This document shows, piece after piece, positions 11,887 to 22,621 of a stretch of DNA of 64,000 nucleotides. Made by a program: the position numbers and the translations under genes. The DNA comes from Quercus robur (Eukaryota; Streptophyta; Magnoliopsida; Fagales; Fagaceae): contig NC_065543.1 of assembly GCF_932294415.1 (NCBI RefSeq), positions 41,438,277 to 41,502,276 on the forward strand. Direction: 5' to 3'. The first letter of the stretch is position 1. Each line of letters starts with the position of its first letter. The notes beneath the pieces were generated by a model that saw nothing but the letters and a program-made list of their open reading frames with translations, did no database searches and was not told the DNA's origin.

Positions 11887-12836
11887 ACAAGGTCCTAAAA
11901 ACTGACAGACCAAAAAGGTGTCAAAAGACATCAAGGCCAAGGCCAAGAAGCTGACGGTCCGAAAAAGCTAAAAGCTAAAAGGCTGACGGTCCAATAAGAT
12001 GGCGCAACCATCATGTGGACAAGGTCCTCAAAACTGACGGACCGACAAAGATGTCAAAAGACATCGCCTTAAAACTGACGGACTAAAAAGGTGTCAAAAG
12101 ACATCAAGGCCGAAGCCAAGAAGCTGACGGTCCGAAAAAGCTAAAAGCTAAAAGGCTGACGGTCCAATAAGATGGCGCAACCATCATGTGGACAAGGTCC
12201 TCAAAACTGACGGACCGACAAAGATGTCAAAAGACATCGCCTTAAAACTGACGGACTAAAAAGGTGTCAAAAGACATCAAGGCCGAAGCCAAGAAGCTGA
12301 CGGTCCGAAAAAGCTAAAAGCTAAAAGGCTGACGGTCCAATAAGATGGCGCAACCATCATGTGGACAAGGTCCTCAAAACTGACGGACCGACAAAGATGT
12401 CAAAAGACATCGCCTTAAAACTGACGGACTAAAAAGGTGTCAAAAGACATCAAGGCCGAAGCCAAGAAGCTGACGGTCGGAAAAAGCTAAGAGCTAAAAG
12501 GCTGACGGTCCAATAAGATGGTGCAACCATCATATGGACAAGGTCCTCAAAACTGACGGACCGACAAAGATGTCAAAAGACATCGCCTTAAAACTGACGG
12601 ACTAAAAAGGTGTCAAAAGACATCAAGGCCGAAGCCAAGAAGCTGACGGTCCGAAAAAGCTAAGAGCTAAAAGGCTGACGGTCCAATAAGATGGGGCAAC
12701 CATCATGTGGACAAGGTCCTCAAAACTGACGGACCGACAAAGACGTCAAAAGACATCGACTAAAAACTGACGGATCAAAAAGGTGTCAAGACATCAAAGC
12801 CAAGGCCGAGAAAATGACGGTCCGAAAAGGCTAAAA
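11887..12836. repeat. 173-bp tandem repeat array, about 5.5 copies, in element 1
   Basis: The marker CCATCATGTGGACAAGG recurs at 12008, 12181, 12354, 12527 and 12700, an exact 173-bp period with few mismatches. Each unit contains four TGACGG hexamers, so the array alone has about 20. Tandem repeats behind pol are known for Tat-lineage elements and can seed satellite DNA. The array ends in a poly-A run at about 12838-12859. Confidence 0.95.
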
Positions 12837-13110
12837 CTAAAAAAAAAAAAAAAAAAAAACTGACGTATTCCAACCAAGAGCTGTAAACCGACGATCATAA
12901 AGCTGACGGGGTTTTCAACAGTTGAAAGAACTGACGTATTCCAAGCAGACGGGAATTTTTAAAGGGATAAAAGCTACCGAAATAAAATACATGTGCAACT
13001 GTACATAAAACGACAAAGGCACTTAAACATGGTTTAAAACTACAACTGTTTAAAAATTACAACTGTTTTCCAAAAAAATTAAAAAGCAACAGTTTTATAC
13101 ATAGCTACAA

Positions 13111-15315
13111 TTAAGCAGCAGGAACGTCAGCAGGGTTGCCGTCAGCCTGATGATCTTCAACATCCACGATCACGGCTGGAGAATCAGAAGTTGTAGGGTT
13201 AGCGGCAGGCTGTGCCAGGACTACACTGCCGTCATGCTCCGGAGTAGGGCCAGGCTGAGGAGAGCCGTCGTCTCCATCATCCATTGTAATCCCAGACAAG
13301 TCCAGCTCCGGGAAGGCTGACGCGACCTGTCGAAGGCAATCATCGAACCCAGTGCCGTAATACTGACCACATGAGTCGATAAAAGACTGCGACGCTTTGA
13401 AGTCTCTAATCGCGTCAGTCCCCGCCGTCTGTAACTTCTCCTCCAGAACCGTCACTTCTCCTTGGAGCTTGTCGTTCTGGCCACTGACCGCCGTCAGTTT
13501 TTCCTTAACCTCCTGCAGCTCCTGGTTAAGGAGACGGACGACTTCCTTGTACTGAGCCTGCTGATTCAACAGGTTCCTGTTGTGGCTACGAACTCGGCTG
13601 ACGACCCCCTCCTTCGCCACACAACGGTCACGAAGGGCCTTGACACGAACCAAGGCCTAAAAGAACGCATCCGTCAGTTAAAAAGTACACCAAAACAAGA
13701 TACGGCATGTTCAACCCAAAAATGTGAGAAACCTACCCTGGAGGGATCAAAGAGGGCCGACGCCCCTAAATCCTCCGTCCCCACTTGGTCACAGGGCTCC
13801 ATGTCCGTCGGCTTTATCAGAGATTCAACCTCCCCGACGGCATATTCCTTGTGGGTTAGGAGACGGCACGGACCCTCGTTGACGGGACCAGTGGAAATCA
13901 TCACCCCCTTTCCCACGCCATGGCTAGACTTCGGAGGAGACTTTTCCTTCAATGGTTCGTCTGCAGGAGTGACGGCAGTCTTTTTTGATGGACGGCCGTC
14001 ACTCCCTTCAGGTTTCCTCTTCGCCACTATGGCGACGGCATTGGGGGTTGACGAGGCTTCCCCTCCTGCCTCCTTAGCCTTCCTCTCTTCCTTCTGACGA
14101 GCTGCGGCGGCCCATATCCTTTGCTTCGCGGATTCCATCTCTACAACACAAGGAAGACAATTGGGGAAAGGGACAGAAAAAATAAAACTGACGGGAAAAT
14201 AAAAGTCTACTCACGTCGGCGCGCAAACTCTTCCAACCTATGAGCTTCCGCTGACGGATCTGGACCCCCACAGTATAAATGGAGGGTGTCAAGGGTGATC
14301 AAATCCCTGCACTTGCGATCTTCCAAAGGGATTTCTAGAACCCGTTGGATGAAGCCCTCCTGCTCGTCAGTTATGTGCAGACGGGTATAAGCTGAAAGAA
14401 ATAAGAAGTGTTAGTACCGTCGCCTCAAAAAACACACGAGCCTCATAGTTGACGGGATTAACCTGAATCCCTGACAAAGGCCCAGGTGTTGTCAAAATAA
14501 CCGCGGGGCATCGTCGCCCACTCCTCCTGACGGCAAACCCAATCCGTCCCTTCAACATAAAAATACCTACTCTTCAAGTTCCTATTTGAGTCTGGCATAT
14601 CTGACACTAGCCGTAGCCCTTTCTCCCGGGCATTAAAGTGATATGTCCCCTTAGACGAGGCGATGTGGTGAGGCCTATAACAATAAAAGAATTCTCCTAA
14701 TGAAAGCTGACGGTGTCCTCCACTAAGACTGCCCCATAGGATTTCAGATCCTATAAAAGTCCTCCAGGAATTTGGGGCAACCTGGGTGACGGATATTCCA
14801 AGAAAGTCAGCAAGTTGACGGTGTAGAGCCGTCAACGGTAACCTCAGGCCCGCAGCAAACATGGCATCATACATGCCGACGTCAGCTGTCCTCCCGGAGT
14901 AACACCTCTCACCCTCTCTAGGGAGACGGATGGGGATGTGGTCTGGGATTTGGTAACGAACCCGCAACTCCCTAAAAACTTTACCACTCATCCCAGGCAA
15001 AAATTTGTTGATGGCCCAATCCTCAGGAAGAATGAAGGGACGGTTATCTCCAGGACCCTCCGAGGTTCCTTAACTGGATCTCTCATCCCCGTCACTATCC
15101 TCTCCGTCAACATCCATTCCATCCCCGTCGTTTTCATCCCCTCTTCCCTCATCCTCATCTCCCTCAGCAAAACTCTCATCGCCATCAGGAGATTGGGCTG
15201 ACGACTCTCTCTCTGACGGGAGGGAGAAGTCTGACTCGTTTCCAGAACCAAAGGTTTCGTCGTAGCCCGCTCCTTCGCGGACTGACGACTCGTCACAAGA
15301 CGCGTCACTCGACAT
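13111..15315 (-). pseudogene. Antisense spliced gene of element 1 (aORF), one internal stop
   Basis: Four coding exons run on the minus strand: 15315-14463, 14391-14215, 14140-13737 and 13656-13111. GT-AG junctions and phases (1, 1, 0) are identical to those of the homologous gene in element 2. Spliced length is 660 codons. Exon 1 encodes an acidic Ser/Asp/Glu-rich head and a conserved domain (YQIPDHIPIRLP, FLGISVTQVAPNSWRTF, YHFN). Exon 3 is Lys/Pro-rich. Exon 4 is a coiled coil ending in GFDDCLRQVASAFPELDLS. A TAA at 15070-15072 interrupts exon 1. The conserved domain resembles the plant 'putative gypsy type transposon' family (from memory, PF04195). Molecular function is unknown. Confidence 0.8.
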
Positions 15316-15323
15316 CTGACTAC

Positions 15324-15426
15324 CTACAAATGACGGGCTCAAACTAAGTACCTAGGCTGACGGCCTCACTAATGAGGCAAAAATAAAAAAGAAAAAGAAG
15401 GAAGGAGAGAGGAGATGAAAACTTAC
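15324..15426 (-). other. Intron in the 5' leader of the element 1 antisense gene
   Basis: On the minus strand a GTAAGT donor (15426) and a TTTGTAG acceptor (15324) lie just upstream of the ATG at 15315. Element 2 has a leader intron in the equivalent place. Confidence 0.55.
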
Positions 15427-15561
15427 CAGTACGGAGGCCTTCTGGATGGCTCTAAAGGCAGCAACGAATAAACTGACGGAAGTGAAGCTGACGAAAGGTA
15501 GACGACGGTCTTTCTCTCCAAGATCAGCAAGGTTGGAATAGTGAAAAATGACTGGAAAGTG

Positions 15562-15600
15562 CTGTTTATATATGGAAAAAAATGGCGCGGAAGACGAAGC
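15562..15600 (-). promoter_or_regulatory. TATA box of the element 1 antisense gene
   Basis: On the minus strand CCATATATAAACAG (about 15564-15577) lies roughly 140 bp upstream of the leader donor site. Its position matches the TATA box of the element 2 antisense gene. Confidence 0.55.
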
Positions 15601-15738
15601 GACGTCTCGTCAGAAGCAAAGCCAATAAGAACGAGCCACCTGTCCAAGGTATTAAATGCACAGATCCACGCAAACAATATCCCTGCCTCTTTTGAAAACA
15701 AACTCCATAACCCGTCAGTACATAGTCTGACGGAGGTA

Positions 15739-15754
15739 TGGAGTAGGGGGCAAG
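15739..15754 (+). other. Polypurine tract of element 1
   Basis: GGAGTAGGGGGCAAG directly abuts the 3' LTR, the standard plus-strand priming site of LTR retrotransposons. Confidence 0.8.
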
Positions 15755-16356
15755 TGATGAGGATAAAATCAGACTTGACAAAGCTGACGGTACATACTTG
15801 ACAAAGCTGACGGTACAAACTTGACAAGGGTGATGAGATGTTTTGGCCGTCAGCTTTACTTCAAGGCTGACGGGGACTTGAAGCAAGAGAACACATAAAG
15901 CTGAACATCCTGAAGTTGACGGGATAAACATAGACTGACGGGATAACATAAACTGACGGCGTCAGTCTATGGAATGTTTGCTCTGCACGTTTACGTGTAT
16001 AAATATATAACTTGCTCCCCACATTTCATGAAACCTAAGGACTCCTATATGGAAAGAATCCCGTAAAATACGCCCAAGAAGACTCCTATAAGGAAAAGAC
16101 TTCTACTCCAAGGAAAAGGGGAGCAACCCTCGCTACTATAAAAACCCAAGCACCCTCACAAACCAAGGTACGCATAATTTACCTTCTCTAGCACTCTAGA
16201 GCAGTGAGAATAATTCTAACTTAACCTTCGGAGGGTGTTTGGCCGGTACCACACCGGTACTCCCCGCTAGGTTATTCCTTTTCGTTGTGCAGGTGCCATT
16301 TGCAAATCGTACGAGGAACGTGTGACTCACTGGTGGTATTATTTCCGGCATCATCA
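15755..16356 (+). repeat. 3' LTR of element 1
   Basis: It is 602 bp and differs from the 5' LTR at 7 positions. It keeps the same seven TGACGG/CCGTCA hexamers and the same ends. The CATAA duplication follows at 16357-16361. Confidence 0.95.
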
Positions 16357-16361
16357 CATAA

Positions 16362-18057
16362 CATCTTCATGAAAATGTTTTCCTCGTTTTTGAGTGTGCA
16401 ACAACGTAATATCTTGGTAAAACTAGAAAATATTTTTGGTTGATCAGGAAAATCCCCTTGTGAAAAGCGTAAAATGTTTTACCCTTAAGGTTGGACGTAA
16501 ACCATTTTCCAATACAGTCTCAGATTCCTCACCCTTCGCCTGCCCATGCACCCACCTCAATCGCATTGTGGTCGAGCCACCCACACTATGTGGTCAAGTG
16601 TCTCCAACCATGGTGGTGATGCCCTTGACCATTGATCTGCCAACCCATCTGCCTTTCTCTACTTTTACAGTTCTTTGAAATATTTGGTAGAATTTTATTT
16701 CAAATAGGGTAGAAATGCATAGACAATGTGCGTGAATGTGAAATATTTGTTGGATTTTATTATTTTATATGAAATAGGTGATATTTGTTTGATTTTTTTA
16801 AACGTTATTTGGAATTTGATGTTGGTTTGTTGTATTATTGACAACTTATTACATGTAGTATGATTGATAAGAAAATTAGTAGTTTTTTTTTTATTAACTC
16901 AAAAGCTAGAAAATATTTTTAAAGCATTTCTAAGAACGCAACTAAATACTAAAAAATATTTTAAGTAGTTTATATTCTATAAAAATGTTCAAACAAAATA
17001 TTTTATGCTGAAACAAATGAAGTCTTAATATAGGTTACTCATTCATAATTAAGAGATTAACATGCGTTAAATTTCTTGGACTTTTTACTTTTTTTTTATA
17101 TTATAATAACAAGAATTTCTTTTCTGTTCTTGATTCTTTTAACTTTTGTAGAGCTTTGATGCTTCATATCAATTTGAAGCATCATTCCTTCCAAGTAGAT
17201 TTTTGTCTTTATGTAATCCTATTTCTATTTTTCTAGCAAAATGACTATATATGAATAATATTGAAACATAACTTTTTTAATTATTTAAGTTGTGATTGAA
17301 GTGGACATCTCACAAGTTTATGGACCCCATAGGCATGAGACCTTCATTTTGTGGATTGAGTTTAGGAGATACTATCTATAATTTTTGCAAGGTTGGAATT
17401 AGGATTTCATCTTTTTGGCCTCAGAGAATGAAAAACAAATTTCACCATTAAAAAAAAAAAAAAAGATGCTAGTATTAAAAACTAAATAAATAGTGAAAAT
17501 TCAAACTAGCATATATATATATATATATATATATTTAATATTAACAAAATACATATAAAAGATAGGACTTAAAAATAAATGTTAATAAATTTCTACTCAG
17601 CCTAAATTCCAAAATACATTTATGAATTATGATTGTATCAAGGCTCAATCCCAATCAAGACCAAAATTTGTTATATAACTCTAGTCCAGGTCATTGAATC
17701 TAATTCTACTTAACGTACAAGCAAAGTAATTTTAGTTCTATACGTAGTTCAAGTATATATTGTAACATTAGTTTATTTATTGTTAGTCAATGATTTCATG
17801 GGTTCATTCTAAATTTCTACATGTTCGGATTTCTTGTATATTCATCGTTTTAGTTACAAAATTGGCCTCAAAACTACGGATGGCGAGCTAGTCATTTTCA
17901 TTTTTTCTTTGTTGGCTAATCGTATGCCAGGGGATTCCACCCTTTGAAATTTAGAAGTAAACCTACAAAAGGAGACGTTTTACTGAATTTGATCCTTTCC
18001 AACTCAGTTCAACCTTGAACCTTCAAACCATGGCTCAGTCAAGCAAGCGAATCGTAG
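16362..18057. other. Intergenic CTNIP-unit sequence between copies 1 and 2
   Basis: This continues the copy 1 downstream flank (compare 23250-23400 and 25840-25930) and then runs into the upstream block of copy 2 from about 17280. A TA microsatellite lies near 17511-17535. No gene is seen. Confidence 0.6.
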
Positions 18058-18220
18058 TACCATTTTATTTGCTTCTTCAGAAGTTGGTGCAATGAGACCA
18101 TTGGAAGGAGATCAATGGCTGAAGAAAGAAAGTCTTTTACGTAAGTCTGTTCAACGGGCCGGGGTTGGTCCAAATCCATGCACTTACATCCCTGGTCACA
18201 GCAAGGGCACGTGCGACTAG
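18058..18220 (+). pseudogene. CTNIP: CTNIP precursor copy 2, 5'-truncated
   Basis: The conserved promoter (GAATCGTAGTA) is joined directly to the middle of the signal-peptide coding sequence (ACCATTTTATTTGC). The TATA region, leader, ATG and about 17 codons are missing. The rest is open: RPLEGDQWLKKESLL, then a shortened core GPNPCTYIPGHSKGTCD. The C-terminal His is replaced by Asp and the SGP serine is lost. It is a non-functional remnant. Confidence 0.8.
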
Positions 18221-20457
18221 TGTGCCATGTAGCCATGCACAACCTACATAATTTCCTAACTCTGTTGCTGTGGCTTCCTCTGCCATTAAAGCTTCTGACC
18301 AAGATTAGAGCACGATCATGACTGTGTTCACATTTAATTAATGTTCAGCAAAATATATAGGAGACCATGTTGATCAACTTAAAGTTCATGTGGCCTTTAC
18401 TTTATCTAAAATTTTCTTTTTCTTGCTTGGGGACAACTGTATCAAGTAAGTTTGGTTGTGAACCAATGTAGCTGATGTAAGCTTCAAAATACTTAAAAAT
18501 ATATTGATTCATTATTATTATTATTATTATATCATTAAGGTTATTTTTTATTTTTATCTTTTTTGAACAAGTGGAGGATGGAGAATTCCTAGCTCTTCCC
18601 AAATTAATGAAGAATCCAGGTTCATTTATAAAATTAATTTTTCCAATTAATATTTTATGCGTTGCGTACATTGTTACTTTTGAGATAGAGAGAGTACATA
18701 ATTATTATTTTTTCTTTTGTTGACTCTTTTAATTTTTGTAGAGCTTTAACGCTTGATGTCGAATCAATCTGAAGCATCGTTCCATCTAAAGTATATTTTT
18801 CCCTTATATAATCCTATCACAAGTTTTGCAATTTGAGTAATGTTGAAACATAACTTCTTTTTTTTCACAACCTTTTCATTACCTTAAGTTGTGAATCTTG
18901 TGATTGAGGCAGAACTCTCATAAATTTATGGACCCCGAAAGCATGAGATCTTCATTCCTTGGAGCGGATTTAAGACATACTTTCTCATCTCATCTCATTT
19001 GTTGTTGGATGCATGATGTGATTGTATCTATGGTTCTTGTAGGGTGAATCAAGATTTCATCTTGGGGTGGTCAAAGTATGGAAAACTTATTTCACCATTT
19101 AAAAATAATACATATACCAATTGGTGTATGTATAATACATATACCAATTGGTATATGTATTAATACATGAGAATTCAAACTAGCATATATTTAGTATTAA
19201 CTATATATATATATATATAAAAGATAGGACATAAATATAAATGTTTCTTAATTAATACATTTCTACTCAATCTACTTGTAGTTTAAATATTGGAATACAA
19301 ATCAGATACAGGGCACATCATGAGTGGTAGAGCATATATAAAAATGGTACATAAAAAATGGGAATTGAGAATTTGTATTTATAAGCTAGAACATAAAAAG
19401 TGAGACAAAGGATTTCTATTCCAAATATTATAACATTGGTTTGTTTATTGTCCATCAATGATTTAGCTCACTAAATATACCATTTAATGGGTTTATTCTA
19501 AATTTTTTTTTTATTAAAAAAGCTTAATATTAAGGCTGTTGTTAATATCAAAAGATTCCCGTTGTGATTTCCATTGTAGGTCTAATTTCTTATGTTTTGA
19601 CTCATTCTCTTTTTCTATCCTTGTCTTTCTTTTCTTCTTCCTTATATTTTTCCATATATATTATCATAATATCATAGTTATGTCTCACATTTTTTCTTAT
19701 TATTAGAGTTATGTTATATATTTTCTAATAAGTAATGCTACAAACACAAATTATTTTACAACATTTTTACAAATTGTTAATGTGGTTTTAGTAATTTTCA
19801 AATAATTTTTGATAAATATAAATGTGATGTTAGTGATGAACCCATATTAGAATTAACAATAAATTGTCACATCAATAGTTTGTAAAAATATTATAAAATA
19901 GTTTATGACTATAGCATTACTCTTTTCTAATAGCTGATTTGTTGTAAATGTAGGATATTATTTAGCGTTACAACTACTATAGCCGAACTCAGTTATCAGT
20001 CAATTTCCAAGGCCTATTAAAGTTCTAATTATTATGTTAGATTTCCCGTATAATGATTGTTTAGCCACAAAATTTCAAAACTACAAATAGTCATTTTCTT
20101 TTTCTTTTCTGGCTAAACGTATGTCAGGGCCAGGGGATTCCACCCTAAGAAATTTAGAAGTAAACCCACGAAAGGAGACGTTTAACTGAATTTAATCCTT
20201 TCCGAATCAGTTCAACCTTCAAACCATGGCTCAGTCAAGCAAGGGAATCGGAGTAAACCGTTGTAGGCAACAATCAAAACGTTTACACAAAGAAAAAACA
20301 TTGAGACTCAAACTATATAACTAGCTCTCTTCCACTCTTTGAAACCATCTTAAAAAACTGATTTCTCTCCAAAGTAACTCAGCTTAAAACTCACAAAACA
20401 AAACGCAGAATATAAGCACAATTTCCTTCATTTTTTTGTTTGTTTGTACAATTAAAG
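18221..20457. other. Intergenic region between CTNIP copies 2 and 3
   Basis: This is the downstream block of copy 2 to about 18700 and the upstream block of copy 3 from about 18720. A palindromic TATACCAATTGGTATA repeat lies at 19110-19165, and a MITE at 19731-19922. The promoter block of copy 3 is at 20130-20457, with AGTCAA at about 20233 and ACTATATAACTAG near 20308. No other gene is seen. Confidence 0.6.
19731..19922. mobile_element. MITE with about 50-bp imperfect inverted ends
   Basis: The ends read AGTAATGCTACAAACACAAA and, on the other strand, AGTAATGCTATAGTCATAAA. Both continue into ATTTTTACAAA. There is no coding potential. It lies only in the copy 3 upstream region, so it inserted after the tandem duplication or was lost elsewhere. 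Confidence 0.6.
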
Positions 20458-20684
20458 ATGGGTTTCTCTCACATCCGGAAAAATGTTTTGATAGTGCTGC
20501 TTTTTGTTACCATTTTATTTGCTTCTTCTCAAGTTGGTGCAATGAGGTCAGGCCATTGGAAGGAGAACAATGGGTGAAGAAAGAAAGCTTTTTGCTTCAG
20601 TCTGTTCAACGGGGTCCTGTCACTCCCTCAGGCCCCAATCCATGCACTTACATCCCTGGTCGGAGCAAGGGCATTTGCCACTAG
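20458..20684 (+). pseudogene. CTNIP: CTNIP precursor copy 3, 5-bp insertion frameshift
   Basis: The ATG at 20458 starts an MGFSHIRKNVLIVLLFVTILF signal peptide. At about 20545-20553 the sequence reads ATGAGGTCAGGCCATTGG where the other copies have ATGAGGCCATTGG, so five extra bases shift the frame. The downstream frame is intact and encodes RPLEGEQWVKKESFLL and the core SGPNPCTYIPGRSKGICH. Signal peptide and mature peptide can therefore not be made together unless the copy is spliced or frameshifted, for which I see no signal. Confidence 0.8.
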
Positions 20685-22140
20685 CAACTAGCAAGCCATG
20701 TTTCCATGCACACTCTTAACTCTGTTGTGGGTGTTGCTGTGGCTTTCTCTGCTATTAAAGCACTTACCAAGATTAGAGCTCATGACTGTATTCAAATTTA
20801 ATGTTTAGCAAAATATATAGGAGACCATGATAAATTTAAAGACTAAAGTTCTTGTGGCCTTTGCGTTATTTATGTAAATTTTTCTTTTTATTGCTTGGGG
20901 AACAACCGTATCAAGTAAGTTTGGTTGTCAACCAATGTAACTAATGTAAACTTCTAAATAATTTGAAATATATTGATTCATGATTTTATATACAATTAAT
21001 GTTTATTGAATTATTAGTATTATTATTATTATTATTATTTAAAATTTTGAACGTACAAGTGGGGGATAGAGATTGCCTAGTTCTTCCCATGTGAAGATAC
21101 TTTAACATTTCATTTGTTGTTGGATGCATGATGTGATTTTATCTTTGATTCTTGTAGCGTTGGAATCCGGCTTTTATGTTGGGGGTGTCAGATGTATGAT
21201 AACCAATTTCACTATTTAAAAGTAAGACATATGCCAAGATTAAAAATTAAGTTAATACATGTAAATTGGAACTAGCATATATTTAGTATTAACAATATTA
21301 TATATAAAAGATAAGACAAAAAAATAAATCCCAAACTTAATTAATTCATTTCTACTCAGCTTAAATCCCAAAATACATTTATGATTGTATCAAGGCTCAA
21401 ATACTAGCTAGTCAGGAATCAAGATCAAAGTCTGTAATATAACTCTAGTCAAGAGTCTTTGTATCTAATATTACTTAGAGAAATTGTAATCCTACTTGTA
21501 GTTCAAATATTGAAATACAAAATAAACATATAACATATTGTAATTGATAAAGTATAAAGTCGTACATAAAAAAATAGAATAAAAAATTTGTATTAAAAGT
21601 TGAACACAAAAAGCAAGACAAAAGATTTCTATTCCAAATATTGTAACATTGGTTTATTTATTGATAGTCAATGATTTAGCGAATTATTTATATACCATTT
21701 AAAGGGTTTATTGTAATATTTTAAAAAATGCTAATAATGAAGTTGTAGCCATCAAAAGATTTTCATTAGATGTAAGTCTAATTTCTTGTGTTTTGACTTA
21801 TTCTCTTTTTCTCTGCTCCTTCTTTATTTATTTATTTTTCTTTATATTTTTCCATAAATATTATCATAATATCATGGCTATGTCTCACATTTTCTATTTC
21901 TTATTAGAGTTAAGTTTTATCTTTTCTGATAGCCAAATTGCTGTAAATGTGGGATATTATTTGGCTTCGCAAATACTTTAGCCGAACTCAATTATCAGTC
22001 AATTTCTTTTTCTTATTTTTGCTAATCGTATGCGAGGGGTTTAATTTCAACACGTATACGTAGAAATACGAAAGGAAACCTACGAAAGAGGGCATTTACT
22101 GAATTTGATCCATTCCAACTCAGTTCAACCTTCAAACCAT
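20685..22140. other. Intergenic region between CTNIP copies 3 and 4
   Basis: Shared unit blocks fill this stretch, with an ATT microsatellite near 21016-21040. Short ORFs (for example 21793-21981) are low-complexity and unsupported. Confidence 0.55.
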
Positions 22141-22346
22141 GGCTCAGTCAAATAAAGGAAACCATAGTAAACCGTTGTGGCCATTATAGTCAATGTTTAC
22201 CCAAAGGAAAAACATAAAGAGACAAACTATATATATATGTAGCTCTCCTCCACCTTTCTGAAACCATCTTAAAAAACTTATCTCTTTCCAAAGTACCTTA
22301 ATTAGCTCAAAACAAAGAATATAGACACACTTTCCTTCATAATATT

Positions 22347-22384
<38 letters not shown>

Positions 22385-22399
22385 GCTGTTTTTACAAAG
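22141..22399 (+). promoter_or_regulatory. Promoter and leader of the intact CTNIP gene
   Basis: Two W-box cores occur in reverse orientation (AGTCAA at 22146-22151 and 22188-22193). A strong TATA element (CTATATATATATG, about 22228-22240) lies 160-170 bp before the ATG. The leader contains a (GTT)n microsatellite (about 22349-22385) absent from the other copies. W-boxes fit a defence-inducible gene, the known behaviour of phytocytokine precursors; induction here is an inference. Confidence 0.5.
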
Positions 22400-22621
22400 A
22401 TGGGTTTCTCTCACGTCTGGAAAATTTTTTTGACAGTTCTGCTTATTGTTACCATTTTATTTGCTTCTCCACAACTTGGTGCAACGAGGCCATTGGAAGG
22501 AGAACAATGGTTGAAGAAAGAAAGCCTTTTGCTTCAGTCTTTGCAACGGGCTCCTGTCACTCCCTCTGGTCCCGATCCATGCACTAACATCCCTGGTCGG
22601 AACGAGGGCATTTGCCACTAG
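22400..22621 (+). CDS. CTNIP: CTNIP/SCREW-type secreted phytocytokine precursor, intact copy 4
   Basis: This is a 73-aa prepropeptide. Residues 1-28 form a signal peptide (MGFSHVWK, then a hydrophobic stretch ending QLGA). Next come TRPLEGEQWLKKESLLLQS and a C-terminal conserved segment SGPDPCTNIPGRNEGICH with the family hallmark CTNIP at 61-65 and cysteines 61 and 72. CTNIP peptides are secreted, perceived by the receptor kinase HSL3 (NUT) and modulate immune responses and water loss in Arabidopsis. The ATG is supported by the signal peptide and by conservation in all copies. It is the only undamaged gene of the array. It differs from copies 1-3 in having N rather than Y in CT[N/Y]IP. Confidence 0.85.
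   Translation: MGFSHVWKIFLTVLLIVTILFASPQLGATRPLEGEQWLKKESLLLQSLQRAPVTPSGPDPCTNIPGRNEGICH

Larger units (their letters stand above)
5154..16356 (+). mobile_element. Tat/Retand-type Ty3/gypsy LTR retrotransposon, element 1
   Basis: Two 602-bp LTRs flank an internal region of about 10 kb. A perfect 5-bp target duplication, CATAA, lies at 5149-5153 and 16357-16361. The internal order is PBS, gag-pol on the plus strand, 173-bp tandem repeats, a spliced antisense gene on the minus strand, PPT. The LTRs differ at 7 positions (about 1.2%), so the insertion is young in plant terms. The second RNase H domain and the antisense ORF point to the Tat lineage. gag is disrupted, so the copy is unlikely to be autonomous. 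It is inserted in the 3' flank of CTNIP copy 1. Confidence 0.95.

Noticed and set aside
11887-12836. CRISPR-like regular repeats
   Set aside because: The repeats are contiguous 173-bp tandem units without unique spacers, inside a plant retrotransposon.
13462-14097. 211-codon plus-strand ORF within element 1
   Set aside because: It is the opposite strand of exons 3 and 4 of the antisense gene. The minus-strand exons have a homologue with matching splice sites in element 2; this ORF has none.
20436-20684. 82-codon reading of CTNIP copy 3 starting upstream at 20436
   Set aside because: It needs a TTG start and replaces the conserved signal peptide by out-of-frame sequence. The ATG at 20458 with a frameshift explains the data better.
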